From NCBI GenBank assembly GCA_018001635.1, contig JAGNHS010000023.1, positions 1 to 44,301 on the forward strand: a DNA stretch of 44,301 nt, in the 5' to 3' direction. A program made the translations under genes and the position numbers. The notes beneath the pieces are model-generated. The model did no database searches. It saw nothing but the letters and a program-made list of their open reading frames with translations, and was not told the origin of the DNA. Of this stretch, positions 32,525-40,603 are shown piece by piece (position 1 is the stretch's first letter; every line of letters starts with the position of its first letter). The DNA is from Pseudomonadota bacterium. GTDB taxonomy: Bacteria; Bdellovibrionota; UBA2428.

Positions 32525-33409
32525 ATGTCGCCACAACTTCATTGGTGCGAAAGCCAGCAATCAGTTAGCGGTCGTTTAGCTTTGTGGCATTGGCCTAATG
32601 CCTATCAGACCACTTTGCCTATTCGTGGATACGTTTGGTTAATTCATGGTTTTGCCGAACATGCGCTTCGGTATAGTGAGCTTGCAAATTTTTTGACTCA
32701 AGTAGGCTATGATGTTCTTGCTCTCGATTTAGCGGGACACGGAATGAGTCGTTCAGCCGGCGGATTAGCTTCGCTTCAGACTTTTGATTTCATGCTTAAG
32801 GATTTTAGAGCGGTACAAAGTTTTTGGTATTTAAAGGGCCCTCATGCTAAGGCGGGTGCTCATCAAAAAGAGGCTTTTTTAGTGGCTCATAGTATGGGGT
32901 CGCTTCTATCAATAAAGCATTTAATTTCGGATTGGGCGGATAGGGGACCTGTTCCAGAATTTAAAAAGTGTTTTCTCAGTGCTCCTCCACTTGAATTAAA
33001 ATTACCTGTACCGGAATGGAAGCGTTCTTTAGCTAACATTTTACTTAAGTCGACTCCGAATCTTAAATTAGATAACGAACTCAAATCGGAGCAAATGACT
33101 CGTGATTCCGTAATAGTTTACGATCACTCCCAAGATAAGGACATTTTTTCCTATGCGACTCCTAAGTTTTTTGTGAGTATGGAGGATTCAGCTGCGGATT
33201 TGAAGCAGAGAGCTGCTGAAGTGGAAATACCAACTTGTTTGATTGTGGGTGAAGACGACCCCATTGTTAATCCTCAGTCGGTCATTAATTTTTATGAGGG
33301 ATTGAGCACTCATAAAAAGCTTTTGAAGTTCCCGGGAAATTTTCATGAAAATTTTAATGAATTGAATCGTAAAGTTATTTATAGGGAGTGTGTTGAATGG
33401 ATGCTTTGA
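32525..33409 (+). CDS. Alpha/beta hydrolase, monoacylglycerol-lipase/lysophospholipase type
   Basis: The fold is a serine alpha/beta hydrolase. The oxyanion region reads VWLIHGFAEHALRYSELANF (about 37-56), followed by GYDVLALDLAGHGMSRSAGG, a block shared by Hydrolase_4 (monoglyceride lipase / PldB-like) proteins. The nucleophile elbow is AHSMGS with Ser123, AxSxG instead of GxSxG. The acid lies in VGEDDPIVNP and the His in GNFHENFNE near the C terminus. Such enzymes cut lysophospholipids or monoacylglycerols. There is no signal peptide, so it acts in the cytoplasm. The last 13 nt overlap pyrE, an odd partner metabolically. Confidence 0.85.
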   Translation: MSPQLHWCESQQSVSGRLALWHWPNAYQTTLPIRGYVWLIHGFAEHALRYSELANFLTQVGYDVLALDLAGHGMSRSAGGLASLQTFDFMLKDFRAVQSFWYLKGPHAKAGAHQKEAFLVAHSMGSLLSIKHLISDWADRGPVPEFKKCFLSAPPLELKLPVPEWKRSLANILLKSTPNLKLDNELKSEQMTRDSVIVYDHSQDKDIFSYATPKFFVSMEDSAADLKQRAAEVEIPTCLIVGEDDPIVNPQSVINFYEGLSTHKKLLKFPGNFHENFNELNRKVIYRECVEWML

Positions 33410-33972
33410 AAAAAGAGATGTTAGAACTTTTAGCTCGAAGAGCTTATCAAAAAGTTGAGGGCATCACTTTAGCAAGCGGTCTTAAGGCTAATTACTATAT
33501 TGATTGTAAAAAAGTGAGTTTGCATGGGCCTTCTTTAAAATTACTTTCTCAAATGTTTTATCAAACCCTTAAAGCAGAAGAAAATTCTCCTACATATGTG
33601 GCTGGAGTTAGTGTTGGTGGAGATCCCCTTGTATCGGGAATCGTAATTGAGGCGTCAAATAATCAACAAGAGTGGGAAGCTTTGTTGATTCGTAAGGAGC
33701 CTAAAAAGCATGGATTCACTCAAGGCCGCGCTGTTGAAGGTTCTCTGCCCAATGCGGCAATGAAAATTTGGCTCGTTGAAGATGTGATTAGTACAGGAAA
33801 ATCCTCGTTAGAGGCAGCCGATCAATTAAAAAAAGAAGGCTACCCGCTGAGCGGAGTTTTGGCACTTGTTGATCGAGAAATGGGTGGGCTCCAAAAAATT
33901 CAATCTGAACTTTCTCTCCCAGTACGAGCTGTGTTTCGAGTTAGCGAAATTTTGGCTCATGTCAAAAACTGA
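33397..33972 (+). CDS. pyrE: Orotate phosphoribosyltransferase PyrE
   Basis: PyrE joins orotate to PRPP to make orotidine 5'-monophosphate in pyrimidine synthesis. The 191-residue protein has the family start LARRAYQKVEGITLASGLKA and then NYYIDCKK, a VGGDPLVSGI block and the PRPP-binding signature WLVEDVISTGKSS (about 125-137). The flexible-loop region RKEPKKHGFTQG is present, with lysine and histidine as in active enzymes. It starts inside the hydrolase gene with a 13-nt overlap; AGGGAG about 9 nt upstream serves as ribosome-binding site. No other pyrimidine gene is nearby. Confidence 0.95.
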   Translation: MDALKKEMLELLARRAYQKVEGITLASGLKANYYIDCKKVSLHGPSLKLLSQMFYQTLKAEENSPTYVAGVSVGGDPLVSGIVIEASNNQQEWEALLIRKEPKKHGFTQGRAVEGSLPNAAMKIWLVEDVISTGKSSLEAADQLKKEGYPLSGVLALVDREMGGLQKIQSELSLPVRAVFRVSEILAHVKN

Positions 33973-34038
33973 TTAAATTTGACTCTCTTGCTCAAAGGAT
34001 TGTCTAAGTTCATAGCCTAGCTTTTTATAAGCTATTTC

Positions 34039-34044
34039 TATAAA
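34039..34044 (+). promoter_or_regulatory. -10 element for the signalling operon
   Basis: TATAAA at 34039-34044 is 8 nt before the ATG at 34053, again without a Shine-Dalgarno. It would drive the small exported protein, histidine kinase, REC-GGDEF and lgt genes, which overlap in series. The -35 is not clear. Confidence 0.35.
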
Positions 34045-34052
34045 CTTTCTCT

Positions 34053-34562
34053 ATGAGCTTATGTCTGAGATTAAGCACCTTATTGTTTTTGATGTTTTTA
34101 TCTTACTGCTCGGTTTTGAGTTCAGTGAGATCGCCTTCGAGTTCATATTTATCTTACGTTGATGAACGAGTGGAGGAGGGGCGATTGTTTGATAGAGGAA
34201 AAGAACTTCTCTCCGTAAAGGCGATGATGGCTAATGAGACTCTTTTAAAGAAACAAGAAGAGTTTACACCGGGCTTTCATTTTCCTTATCTTGCTGACAA
34301 AGATCAAGTGATTCTTGCTCTTGATTTTTCGACTTGGGAAAGATTTTCTACGGATGACGTTAAAATTTTTTTAGAAGGTATGCCGGCTAAAAGAGTTCTT
34401 GAAATAACGAATCCTACACAGATTGAAATGCATTATTCATTTGCTCATCCTCATTATAGAGTTTTTTGTGTCAGTTTTGAGAAAATGAGTCTCAAGGAAC
34501 AAGTTGAGCTTCAAATTCAAACTCTTCGAGGGGAGCTTAAGCTTAAGTTAAGTAATAAATGA
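34053..34562 (+). CDS. Small exported protein preceding a histidine kinase
   Basis: The 169-residue product starts with a hydrophobic leader (LRLSTLLFLMFLSYCSVLSS). A cysteine at residue 19 could be a lipidation site, but LSYC has Tyr at -1, which breaks the normal lipobox, so it may be an ordinary signal peptide. The mature part has a mixed pattern with FHFPYLADKDQVILALDFST and, later, MHYSFAHPHYRVFCVSFEKM, resembling small extracytoplasmic beta-sandwich domains. The family is not recognised. It overlaps the kinase gene by ATGA, so it could be a sensor accessory protein; this rests on gene order only. Confidence 0.6.
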   Translation: MSLCLRLSTLLFLMFLSYCSVLSSVRSPSSSYLSYVDERVEEGRLFDRGKELLSVKAMMANETLLKKQEEFTPGFHFPYLADKDQVILALDFSTWERFSTDDVKIFLEGMPAKRVLEITNPTQIEMHYSFAHPHYRVFCVSFEKMSLKEQVELQIQTLRGELKLKLSNK

Positions 34563-36703
34563 GACTTCCTATACGTTACAAATTAGTCTTGCTGTTAACG
34601 TTGTTTTTAATATTGATGGCCGGCTTGTTTTTAAAGCTGAGCTACGATTATTTTCTTCAAGATAAAATTACAAGTATTCGAGAAATTCAAACTCTACAAT
34701 CACTCCAAGCAGGTAAAGAAGTGGCGGCTCGTATCGATGGACTCAGGGCCGACATGAAAGAAATTGCTGTAAGATTATTAGATCCGAGTCGAGGGGCTGT
34801 GGATGCCAATGCCATCGATTTAGAGTGGGTTAAAGTGGGAGATAAAACTTGGACTCGTGAGCCTGGAGTGTTGCTAAATCCCTCTTTGCCAACTTATCAA
34901 GAAAAGTGGTTAGTCAGTTCAATTCAGTTTTCAAAAAGAGATTTCGTATTAATTTCAGAAAAACTAGTGACTCAAGAAAAGGGAATTAATCGTGAAGTTG
35001 TAGTTTATTCATTAATTCCAAAGGAAAGATTTTATCTGGCTAAAAAACTAGATCGTGGCCCGGTGAAAACTCTTGTTTTACAGGAATCAAAAAATCATGA
35101 AAATTTTGAGTCCAACGTTTTCTTGTCCTCCAAGGAAGGACTAAAATTGTTTAAGAGTTTTTCTGACAGCTTTTTGCTGGGCGATGCTAAGAAAAATATT
35201 TATTCAGTTAAGCAAAGTTCGAGCCAATCTTATTCCGATGAAAACGGAAATATACAATATCTCTTTGCGGCAAGCCCCATTAGTCTGGGTGAAGCTGGAC
35301 AACGTTGGATTACGACATCATTGGTTTCTTTTGAAAGTGTGATGTCGAGTATTCAATATTTTATTTTTCAGATGGTCTTTAGTTTAGTTCTTATTTTGGG
35401 TGCGAGTCTTGTTGGCGCCTCTCTATTGGCTCGACATTTATCAAAACCTATCGAAAAAATTGTTGAAGCCACTCGACTCATGGAAACGGGAAAATTTGAA
35501 ACTCGAGTTGAAGTTATTCAAAAAGATGAAATTGGTGATTTGGCTAGAGCTTTCAATCACATGGGTCAGTCTTTGGCAGATCGTGAAAAGGCACTCAATG
35601 AGGCTCATGGCGCTTTGGTGCAAAGTGAAAAGTTAGCGACACTGGGAACTTTAAGTGCAGGTATTGCTCATGAAGTGAAAAATCCTTTGGCGGGTATTAT
35701 GGGAAATGCCGATTTAGCTCTTATGGCCACTCAAAATTTAGGAGAAGATCTCAAGGTTAAAATTAACAATTATCTCGATGTTATTAAAAAAGAAGCTAAG
35801 AGAACTCGAAGCATTATTGATGGTTTGATGAGATTTTCTCGAAAAGAAACTACGGCGTTGGTTCAAATTGATTTAGAGTTGGTGGCTTGGGACGCGATTC
35901 AACTTATGGAGCATTCTTTAAATATGGGCGGGGTTAAGATCAATAAGAAGTTTGATCCCAAATTAAAAACTGTTCTGGGAAATAGCAATCAAGTCGAGCA
36001 AGTTTTGCTGAATATGATGCAAAATGCAGGTCATGCCATGGTCAAGGGCGGAGTCTTAGATCTTGAAACATTTTTGTTTACTGACGCTAAGTCGGCGCCT
36101 GTAGGCGATTTGGTGGCTTATAAACATCCAGACTTTCATGGTCCTTTTGCAAGAGTGTCTGTTAAAGATTCGGGTTCAGGAATGACTACTGAAGTTATGA
36201 AAAAGATTTTTGAACCTTTTTTCACAACTAAGGAAGCGGGTAAGGGAACGGGTTTAGGATTGGCAGTGACTATGAATATTTTAGCTGAGCATAAAGCTAG
36301 AATAAGTATCACGAGTCATGTGGGCCAAGGCACGACATTTTTTATTGATTTTATGGTGTCAGGCGATCGAACGGTTGAAATGGTTGAAAAACTCAGTGCT
36401 TTTCATGAGAGATTTAAAGTGAGCAGTCATAAGCCTGTTGTTAAAAAAGAAGCAGCGCTGCCTCCCGTGGCTCAAGCTGAAAAAATTGAAATAGCAAAGG
36501 AACCTTCTTTAAAAGTTGAAGGCACTTTATCGGGGATTAGAACTCCTCCTCCGCCGACAAGTAAGGTGACAGCAAAAACTGATCCGAGTTATCGATCCAA
36601 TATAATGAGAAGTCCCTCCGAGAAACGAGGAGATGAAGGCAGCCGAGAGGACATTGTAAAACCTGAAGGTTTTAGTATACGTAGGCCTGGGGCTAAAAAA
36701 TGA
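34559..36703 (+). CDS. Membrane sensor histidine kinase (sCache/dCache-like sensor, HAMP, HisKA, HATPase)
   Basis: Domain order: TM1 (about 8-27); a periplasmic sensor (about 28-270); TM2 (about 272-293); HAMP with [20 protein letters not shown]; a dimerisation helix with phospho-acceptor His371 in [13 protein letters not shown] (HisKA); an N box [10 protein letters not shown]; then DSGSGM (G1) and [20 protein letters not shown] (F and G2). All key motifs are intact. A tail of about 110 residues after the ATPase domain, rich in Pro, Lys and Ser, belongs to no domain I recognise. The next gene encodes the likely partner response regulator with a diguanylate cyclase. Start overlaps the previous gene by 4 nt. 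Confidence 0.93.
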   Translation: MRLPIRYKLVLLLTLFLILMAGLFLKLSYDYFLQDKITSIREIQTLQSLQAGKEVAARIDGLRADMKEIAVRLLDPSRGAVDANAIDLEWVKVGDKTWTREPGVLLNPSLPTYQEKWLVSSIQFSKRDFVLISEKLVTQEKGINREVVVYSLIPKERFYLAKKLDRGPVKTLVLQESKNHENFESNVFLSSKEGLKLFKSFSDSFLLGDAKKNIYSVKQSSSQSYSDENGNIQYLFAASPISLGEAGQRWITTSLVSFESVMSSIQYFIFQMVFSLVLILGASLVGASLLARHLSKPIEKIVEATRLMETGKFETRVEVIQKDEIGDLARAFNHMGQSLADREKALNEAHGALVQSEKLATLGTLSAGIAHEVKNPLAGIMGNADLALMATQNLGEDLKVKINNYLDVIKKEAKRTRSIIDGLMRFSRKETTALVQIDLELVAWDAIQLMEHSLNMGGVKINKKFDPKLKTVLGNSNQVEQVLLNMMQNAGHAMVKGGVLDLETFLFTDAKSAPVGDLVAYKHPDFHGPFARVSVKDSGSGMTTEVMKKIFEPFFTTKEAGKGTGLGLAVTMNILAEHKARISITSHVGQGTTFFIDFMVSGDRTVEMVEKLSAFHERFKVSSHKPVVKKEAALPPVAQAEKIEIAKEPSLKVEGTLSGIRTPPPPTSKVTAKTDPSYRSNIMRSPSEKRGDEGSREDIVKPEGFSIRRPGAKK

Positions 36704-38214
36704 AGAGTCAAAGTTCACCGATAAATCCTGCTGATTATGAAATATTAGTTGTTGACGATGAAGAAAGTGTACGCAAGTTTTTAGGCGAATTGTTAAGTGG
36801 ATGGGGTTTCCAATCCAAGATTGCTGCCAATGCCGAAGAAGCTTTAGAAATTATAGAAAACTCCTCTCTTCCACATATTATTATTGCGGATGTTCGAATG
36901 GGGGGAATGACTGGTATTGAATTGGCTGCTGAGGTTAAAAAACTTTCAAAAGAAGTTGAGGTCATCATCATGACTTCTCAAGGAAGTTTCGACACAGCAG
37001 TGCAGGCCACTAAAGCTGGAGTTTACGATTACTTAGGAAAACCCTTTGATAATTTAGAAGACGTACGATCTGTTATTCTGCACGTTTGCGAGAGAATCTA
37101 TTTAAGGTATTACAATGAGTTTCTCCTCGATGAACTCACACATAAAAAAAATCAGCTTCAAGGACTTGCTGATATGACCGATGAGCTATCGAAAAATTTT
37201 GATGTCGCAAAGACTATTGAAATTGGTTGCGATTATATTTCTTTAATATTTAAAGGAGCTCCTGTCGTATTTTTTCAACTCTTGCCCTCTGAGAGAACGG
37301 TTGTGGCAACAGCAAGAGCTCCAAAAGAAGTTTTTGCGGGCACTCAGCCTAAGTTTCCAATTCCGGAAAATGTTGTTAACGATGCCAAGGGTTTCGCAAA
37401 ATTTATCAATGAACTCCCTGGGAATTCTTTGTTCACTAATTTTTTGAATCAATCGGATCAGCTCAATCCTGCGAATCTTCCTTATAGGAATGCTGGATGG
37501 CATTTGCAGGGCTTTTATACTCGAGAGATACCTCGAGGTCTTTTTGCGATTAAAACGCCTACTTTTGATAAAGACTTGCTGCATCGATTTTTGATGACGA
37601 CTGAAACATTTTTTGAAAATGCCTTGCTGCATGTGAGGGTTTTAGAAAATTCAATACGAGATGGTCTCACTAAGTTGTTTAACGTTCGCTATTTTAAAGA
37701 AAAGTTTGATGAAGAATTGAAAAAGGTTCAACGTATTAAACATCCGTTGAGTTTGATTTTTTTAGATATCGACCATTTTAAACATTATAATGATCACAAT
37801 GGCCATCCAGCCGGAGATGCTCTTTTAGTGAGAATTGCTGATTTGCTTAAGTCTGAGTTTCGATCCACTGACATCGTAGCCCGTTATGGTGGTGAGGAAT
37901 TTGTTATTATGCTTCCGCACACGGGTCTCAATGATGCCATGGTAAAGGCTGAGAGATTGCGCATGAGAGTAGAAAAAGAAAAGTTTGCCTATGCCGATCA
38001 GCAACCCCTGGGAAAATTGAGTATCTCTATTGGCGTTTCTGAATATCCTACGCATGCCGATGACATTGTTAATCTCTTGCAGGTTTGTGATAATGCGCTT
38101 TATGAAGCGAAGAAGACTCGTAACTCGGTGAAACAAGCTACAGCAAAATCAGGCTATATTCCTGCCTTTCAGTCTTTCCACGTTGAAACTAATCGCATAA
38201 ATAAGAAGACATGA
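36700..38214 (+). CDS. Response regulator with REC and GGDEF (diguanylate cyclase) domains
   Basis: The REC domain (about 14-135) has the acidic pocket VVDDEES, phospho-acceptor Asp64 (IIADVRMGGMTG), the conserved Thr/Ser in MTSQGS and Lys in YLGKPFD. The middle (about 150-315) is a GAF-like region not confidently assigned. The GGDEF domain (about 330-495) has ENSIRDGLTKLFNVRYFKEK, LIFLDIDHFKHYNDHNGHPA and the active site RYGGEEFV. RSTD lies five residues before GGEEF, an I-site (RxxD) that allows feedback inhibition by c-di-GMP. It should be an active, product-inhibited cyclase switched by the upstream kinase. ATGA overlap on both sides. Confidence 0.93.
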   Translation: MKSQSSPINPADYEILVVDDEESVRKFLGELLSGWGFQSKIAANAEEALEIIENSSLPHIIIADVRMGGMTGIELAAEVKKLSKEVEVIIMTSQGSFDTAVQATKAGVYDYLGKPFDNLEDVRSVILHVCERIYLRYYNEFLLDELTHKKNQLQGLADMTDELSKNFDVAKTIEIGCDYISLIFKGAPVVFFQLLPSERTVVATARAPKEVFAGTQPKFPIPENVVNDAKGFAKFINELPGNSLFTNFLNQSDQLNPANLPYRNAGWHLQGFYTREIPRGLFAIKTPTFDKDLLHRFLMTTETFFENALLHVRVLENSIRDGLTKLFNVRYFKEKFDEELKKVQRIKHPLSLIFLDIDHFKHYNDHNGHPAGDALLVRIADLLKSEFRSTDIVARYGGEEFVIMLPHTGLNDAMVKAERLRMRVEKEKFAYADQQPLGKLSISIGVSEYPTHADDIVNLLQVCDNALYEAKKTRNSVKQATAKSGYIPAFQSFHVETNRINKKT

Positions 38215-39041
38215 TTAGTTATCCTAATATTTCTCCCGAAATATTTTCGTTTGACATACCTGGTATAGGAACGATTGCCCTTCGTTGGTACGCCGTTATG
38301 TATCTCATGGGATATATGATTGGTTTTAAAATTTTTAAAAAACGAGCTGACAAAGGACTCCTTAATTTAAGTTATCAAGACTTAGAGTCCTATATCAGTT
38401 ATCTCATTGTTGGAATGCTTTTAGGGGCCAGAACTTTTTATGTACTGTTTTATAATCTAGAGTATTACAAAGAAAATTTATCAGAAATTCTTTATGTCCA
38501 TCATGGAGGATTGTCTTTTCACGGAGCGGTCGTGGGCATGGTGATTGCTTCTTTTGTTTTTGGAAAGAAAAAGGGAGTTCATTTTTACGCCTTGGGAGAC
38601 ACCTTAGGTTATGCTTGCACCCCTGGTTTATTTTTAGGTCGAATGGGAAATTTTATTAATGCAGAATTGTACGGAAGACCCACTTCAGTGCCTTGGGCCA
38701 TGGTATTTCCTACGGATTCTTTGGCGCTTCCACGGCATCCTTCCCAACTCTATCAAGGACTCACTGAAGGAGTCTTGCTGTTTTTATTTATTCGATATTA
38801 TGAAGCTAAGAAAATTAAATCTAAGACTTTGCGAAGAGGCGAAGTTGGTGGTGTTTTTCTAATCGGATATGCCATTTTGAGATTTCTTGTAGAATACACT
38901 CGGCAACCCGACGAACAGCTGGGTCTTGTTTTGGTTTCCCTCTCTATGGGGCAAATATTATGTTTAGTGATGGGAATGATAGGTGTGGCTATATTGATTC
39001 ATTCTCATAAAACTCAACCCTATTACAAAACCCGATCATAG
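38211..39041 (+). CDS. lgt: Prolipoprotein diacylglyceryl transferase Lgt
   Basis: Lgt adds diacylglycerol from phosphatidylglycerol to the lipobox cysteine of prolipoproteins, the first step of lipoprotein maturation. The membrane protein has about seven hydrophobic helices and the signatures ALRWYAVMYLMGYMIGF, HHGGLSFHGAVVGM (with the conserved H-GG-SFHG) and the Lgt motif GRMGNFINAELYGRPT containing the essential Arg and Asn. C-terminal RFLVEYTRQPDEQLG is also typical. Length 276 is standard. Its placement as the last gene of a signalling operon is unusual; the ATGA overlap with the GGDEF gene implies coupled translation. Confidence 0.96.
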   Translation: MISYPNISPEIFSFDIPGIGTIALRWYAVMYLMGYMIGFKIFKKRADKGLLNLSYQDLESYISYLIVGMLLGARTFYVLFYNLEYYKENLSEILYVHHGGLSFHGAVVGMVIASFVFGKKKGVHFYALGDTLGYACTPGLFLGRMGNFINAELYGRPTSVPWAMVFPTDSLALPRHPSQLYQGLTEGVLLFLFIRYYEAKKIKSKTLRRGEVGGVFLIGYAILRFLVEYTRQPDEQLGLVLVSLSMGQILCLVMGMIGVAILIHSHKTQPYYKTRS

Positions 39042-39119
39042 ACTTTTACTGTGCGACGCAAAGAGTGGGTGGACTCTTAAGCTGGCTACTGTTAGGTCCA
39101 TAACAATAGGAGATTATTT

Positions 39120-40064
39120 ATGTTTCCATTCGAAATGAGCTTTATGATGTTGGTCGTTATAGCGGCTGTTATTGTCCTTAATGGCTTGGTGACAGTTTCT
39201 GAAGGAACTGTGGCTGTGGTGTCTATGTTTGGAAAATATCGACGAGTTTTGCGACCAGGTTTGAATTTTATAATTCCTTTTGTGGAGAAAATATTCAGAA
39301 GAATATCTATTCAAAATCGTTCTGAAGAGTTGGTGTTTCAGGCCATCACTTCGGATCAGGCCAATGTTCATTTTAAAGCTATGCTTTTGTACTCTGTCAT
39401 TGATCAAGAAGAAGAAACCATTAAAAAAGTGGCTTATAAGTTTTTTAGCGCCGACAATCTTATGCAAGCTTTAATTCGAACTGTGGAAGGAACTGTTCGC
39501 GGTTTTGTAGCCACAAAAAAGCAATCAGAAATTCTATTGCTTCGTGGTGAGATTGTTCAAGAGGTGAAAATCCACCTTGATCAAAGTCTAGAAGCTTGGG
39601 GATATCATCTTATTGATCTTCAAATGAACGATATTGCGTTCGATCAAGAAATTATGCAATCCATGGCAAAAGTTGTGGCCTCAAGTAATTTAAAAGCTGC
39701 TGCGGAGAATGAGGGGCAAGCCTTGTTAATTACAAAAACGAAACAAGCAGAAGCTGAAGGTAATGCTATTAAGATTTCTGCTGATGCTGAGAGAATTGCG
39801 GCTCAATTGCGCGGTCAGGGTATGTCTTTGTTCCGAGAAGAAGTGGCTAAGGGTATGAGTCGTGCGAGTCAGGAAATGCAGGCCGCTGGTTTGGATTCGA
39901 ATGTTATTTTATTTTCGATGTGGACGGATGCTATTAAACATTTTGCAGAAAATGGCAGTGGAAATATGATTATTCTCGATGGTTCTACAGACGGAATGAC
40001 TCGAACGATGCGCCAAATGATGGCCTTTGGAATTAAAGATTCAGAAAAAGACACTAGTCATTAA
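39120..40064 (+). CDS. SPFH/Band 7 (stomatin/prohibitin-like) membrane protein
   Basis: An N-terminal membrane anchor (about 5-25) is followed by the SPFH domain: VSEGTVAVVSMFGKYRRVLR, then PGLNFIIPFVEKIFRRISIQ. Residues about 185-235 form an Ala/Glu-rich helix (LKAAAENEGQALLITKTKQA, then AEAEGNAIKI), the usual flotillin/stomatin coiled coil. These proteins form membrane rings or microdomains and often regulate proteases. The partner NfeD protein, often adjacent, is missing. An AGGAG Shine-Dalgarno precedes the ATG, so this gene has a conventional leader. It is followed by a palindromic region and the 3' end of tRNA-Ser. Confidence 0.9.
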   Translation: MFPFEMSFMMLVVIAAVIVLNGLVTVSEGTVAVVSMFGKYRRVLRPGLNFIIPFVEKIFRRISIQNRSEELVFQAITSDQANVHFKAMLLYSVIDQEEETIKKVAYKFFSADNLMQALIRTVEGTVRGFVATKKQSEILLLRGEIVQEVKIHLDQSLEAWGYHLIDLQMNDIAFDQEIMQSMAKVVASSNLKAAAENEGQALLITKTKQAEAEGNAIKISADAERIAAQLRGQGMSLFREEVAKGMSRASQEMQAAGLDSNVILFSMWTDAIKHFAENGSGNMIILDGSTDGMTRTMRQMMAFGIKDSEKDTSH

Positions 40065-40086
40065 GTCGTCCGATTTTTGAGCTTAG

Positions 40087-40126
40087 GTTGCGCTCTTCGC
40101 TCGCCTCTCGCCAGGGGCGAGGCAAC
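40087..40126 (+). repeat. Hairpin between the SPFH gene and the tRNA-Ser trailer
   Basis: GTTGC (40087-40091) pairs with GCAAC (40122-40126), and CTCGCC (40107-40112) with GGCGAG (40116-40121) across a 3-nt loop. It lies in the convergent gap between SPFH (plus) and tRNA-Ser (minus). A T-run is missing on both sides. It may be part of a larger repeat unit with the adjoining trailer repeat. Confidence 0.6.
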
Positions 40127-40143
40127 TATTAAACGCTCGCTCG

Positions 40144-40201
40144 GTGCTCACCCTTTTGCGCATCAAAGCTTGCCTCAAGGGCAATCTTTGCCGCGCAAAA
40201 A
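40144..40201 (-). repeat. tRNA trailer repeat, copy 1 (after tRNA-Ser)
   Basis: Read on the minus strand, directly after the tRNA CCA, this 58-nt segment starts with TTTTTGCGCGGCAAAGATTG and ends with AAAAGGGTGAGCAC. It differs at one position from the segment after tRNA-Leu at 44244-44301. It folds as TTTTGCGC/GCGCAAAA, CAAAG/CTTTG and TTGCC/GGCAA with a CTTGA loop and small mismatches. Confidence 0.92.
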
Positions 40202-40287
40202 TGGCGGAGACGGCGAGACTCGAACTCGCAAGCCTTTTGGGGCGGCAGATTTCGAATCTGCTGGATTACCAATTATCCTACGTCTCC
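40202..40287 (-). tRNA. tRNA-Ser (anticodon CGA)
   Basis: On the minus strand the acceptor arms GGAGACG and CGTCTCC pair perfectly, with discriminator G and an encoded CCA (40202-40204). The D arm is GGAT...ATCC with GG in the loop, the anticodon arm GCAGA-TTCGAAA-TCTGC gives anticodon CGA (codon UCG), a long variable arm (GCC/GGC core) follows as in class II tRNAs, and the T arm is GCGAG-TTCGAGT-CTCGC. Long variable arm and G discriminator both fit serine. Confidence 0.95.
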
Positions 40288-40302
40288 AATGCTGCGCCGC
40301 TA

Positions 40303-40332
40303 TTGATAGCAATGTTCAAGCTTTTTGGTCAA
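40303..40332 (-). promoter_or_regulatory. Promoter of tRNA-Ser
   Basis: On the minus strand TTGACC (40327-40332), 18 bp, TATCAA (40303-40308) lie 15 nt before the mature tRNA 5' end, leaving a leader of about 8 nt. Confidence 0.5.
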
Positions 40333-40488
40333 ATGCACTGCGTAACCTGAGGTGCTTTTGTGCGAACGCATTTCTTAAAGACTTATCCACTTCTAGCTTA
40401 CTGGATTGTTCACAAAACTCTTAATCTTCCCATCAAAGACTTAAGTCTATTTAAGTTGTTGGAAATCCTCACTTTGCTAACAAGGAAG

Positions 40489-40584
40489 TATCGACTTTGG
40501 GTAGAAGTCGGTAGCCCACTTTTAGTTATTAAGGGTGGGGGAGGGTTGGGGCACCCCGGTTCTTAACTGAACCGGGGTTTTTTT
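40489..40584 (+). ncRNA. Candidate structured small RNA ending in a strong terminator
   Basis: Three hairpins follow each other: 40489-40513 (9-bp stem around CGACTT/AAGTCG), 40515-40539 (10-bp stem CCCACTTTTA with its complement, two G-U pairs), and the terminator at 40553-40584. Between the last two is GGGTGGGGGAGGGTTGGGG (40533-40551), a canonical four-tract G-quadruplex motif that overlaps the 3' arm of hairpin 2. No annotated plus-strand gene lies upstream to need this terminator (SPFH ends 490 bp earlier, with the antisense tRNA between). The 5' end is not determined; 40288-40488 shows no convincing gene, only a GACTTAAGTC palindrome at 40438-40447. It matches no RNA family I know. Confidence 0.5.
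40553..40584 (+). terminator. Strong intrinsic terminator
   Basis: ACCCCGGTTC (40553-40562) pairs perfectly with GAACCGGGGT (40569-40578) over a 6-nt loop, and seven T residues end the element (40578-40584). It is the only textbook rho-independent terminator I found in the window on the plus strand. Confidence 0.93.
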
Positions 40585-40588
40585 GTAT

Positions 40589-40594
40589 TATAAT
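40589..40594 (+). promoter_or_regulatory. Consensus -10 box right after the terminator
   Basis: A perfect TATAAT is placed 5 nt after the terminator T-run and 9 nt before the TTG start at 40604. The likely -35 region falls within the terminator stem and has only a weak match. The message would be nearly leaderless. Confidence 0.45.
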
Positions 40595-40603
40595 CAAAGT
40601 ATC

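Noticed and set aside
34053..34109. Lipoprotein call for the 169-residue protein
   Set aside because: The only candidate cysteine has Tyr at -1, which does not fit a lipobox; left as a generic exported protein.
40077..40566. Several short plus-strand ORFs around tRNA-Ser and the terminator
   Set aside because: They run antisense through the tRNA or through hairpins and have no start signals or protein-like composition.
40288..40584. c-di-GMP riboswitch-type RNA, SRP RNA, RNase P RNA or 6S RNA
   Set aside because: None of the conserved core motifs I know for these RNAs is visible; only generic hairpins, a G4 motif and a terminator are supported.
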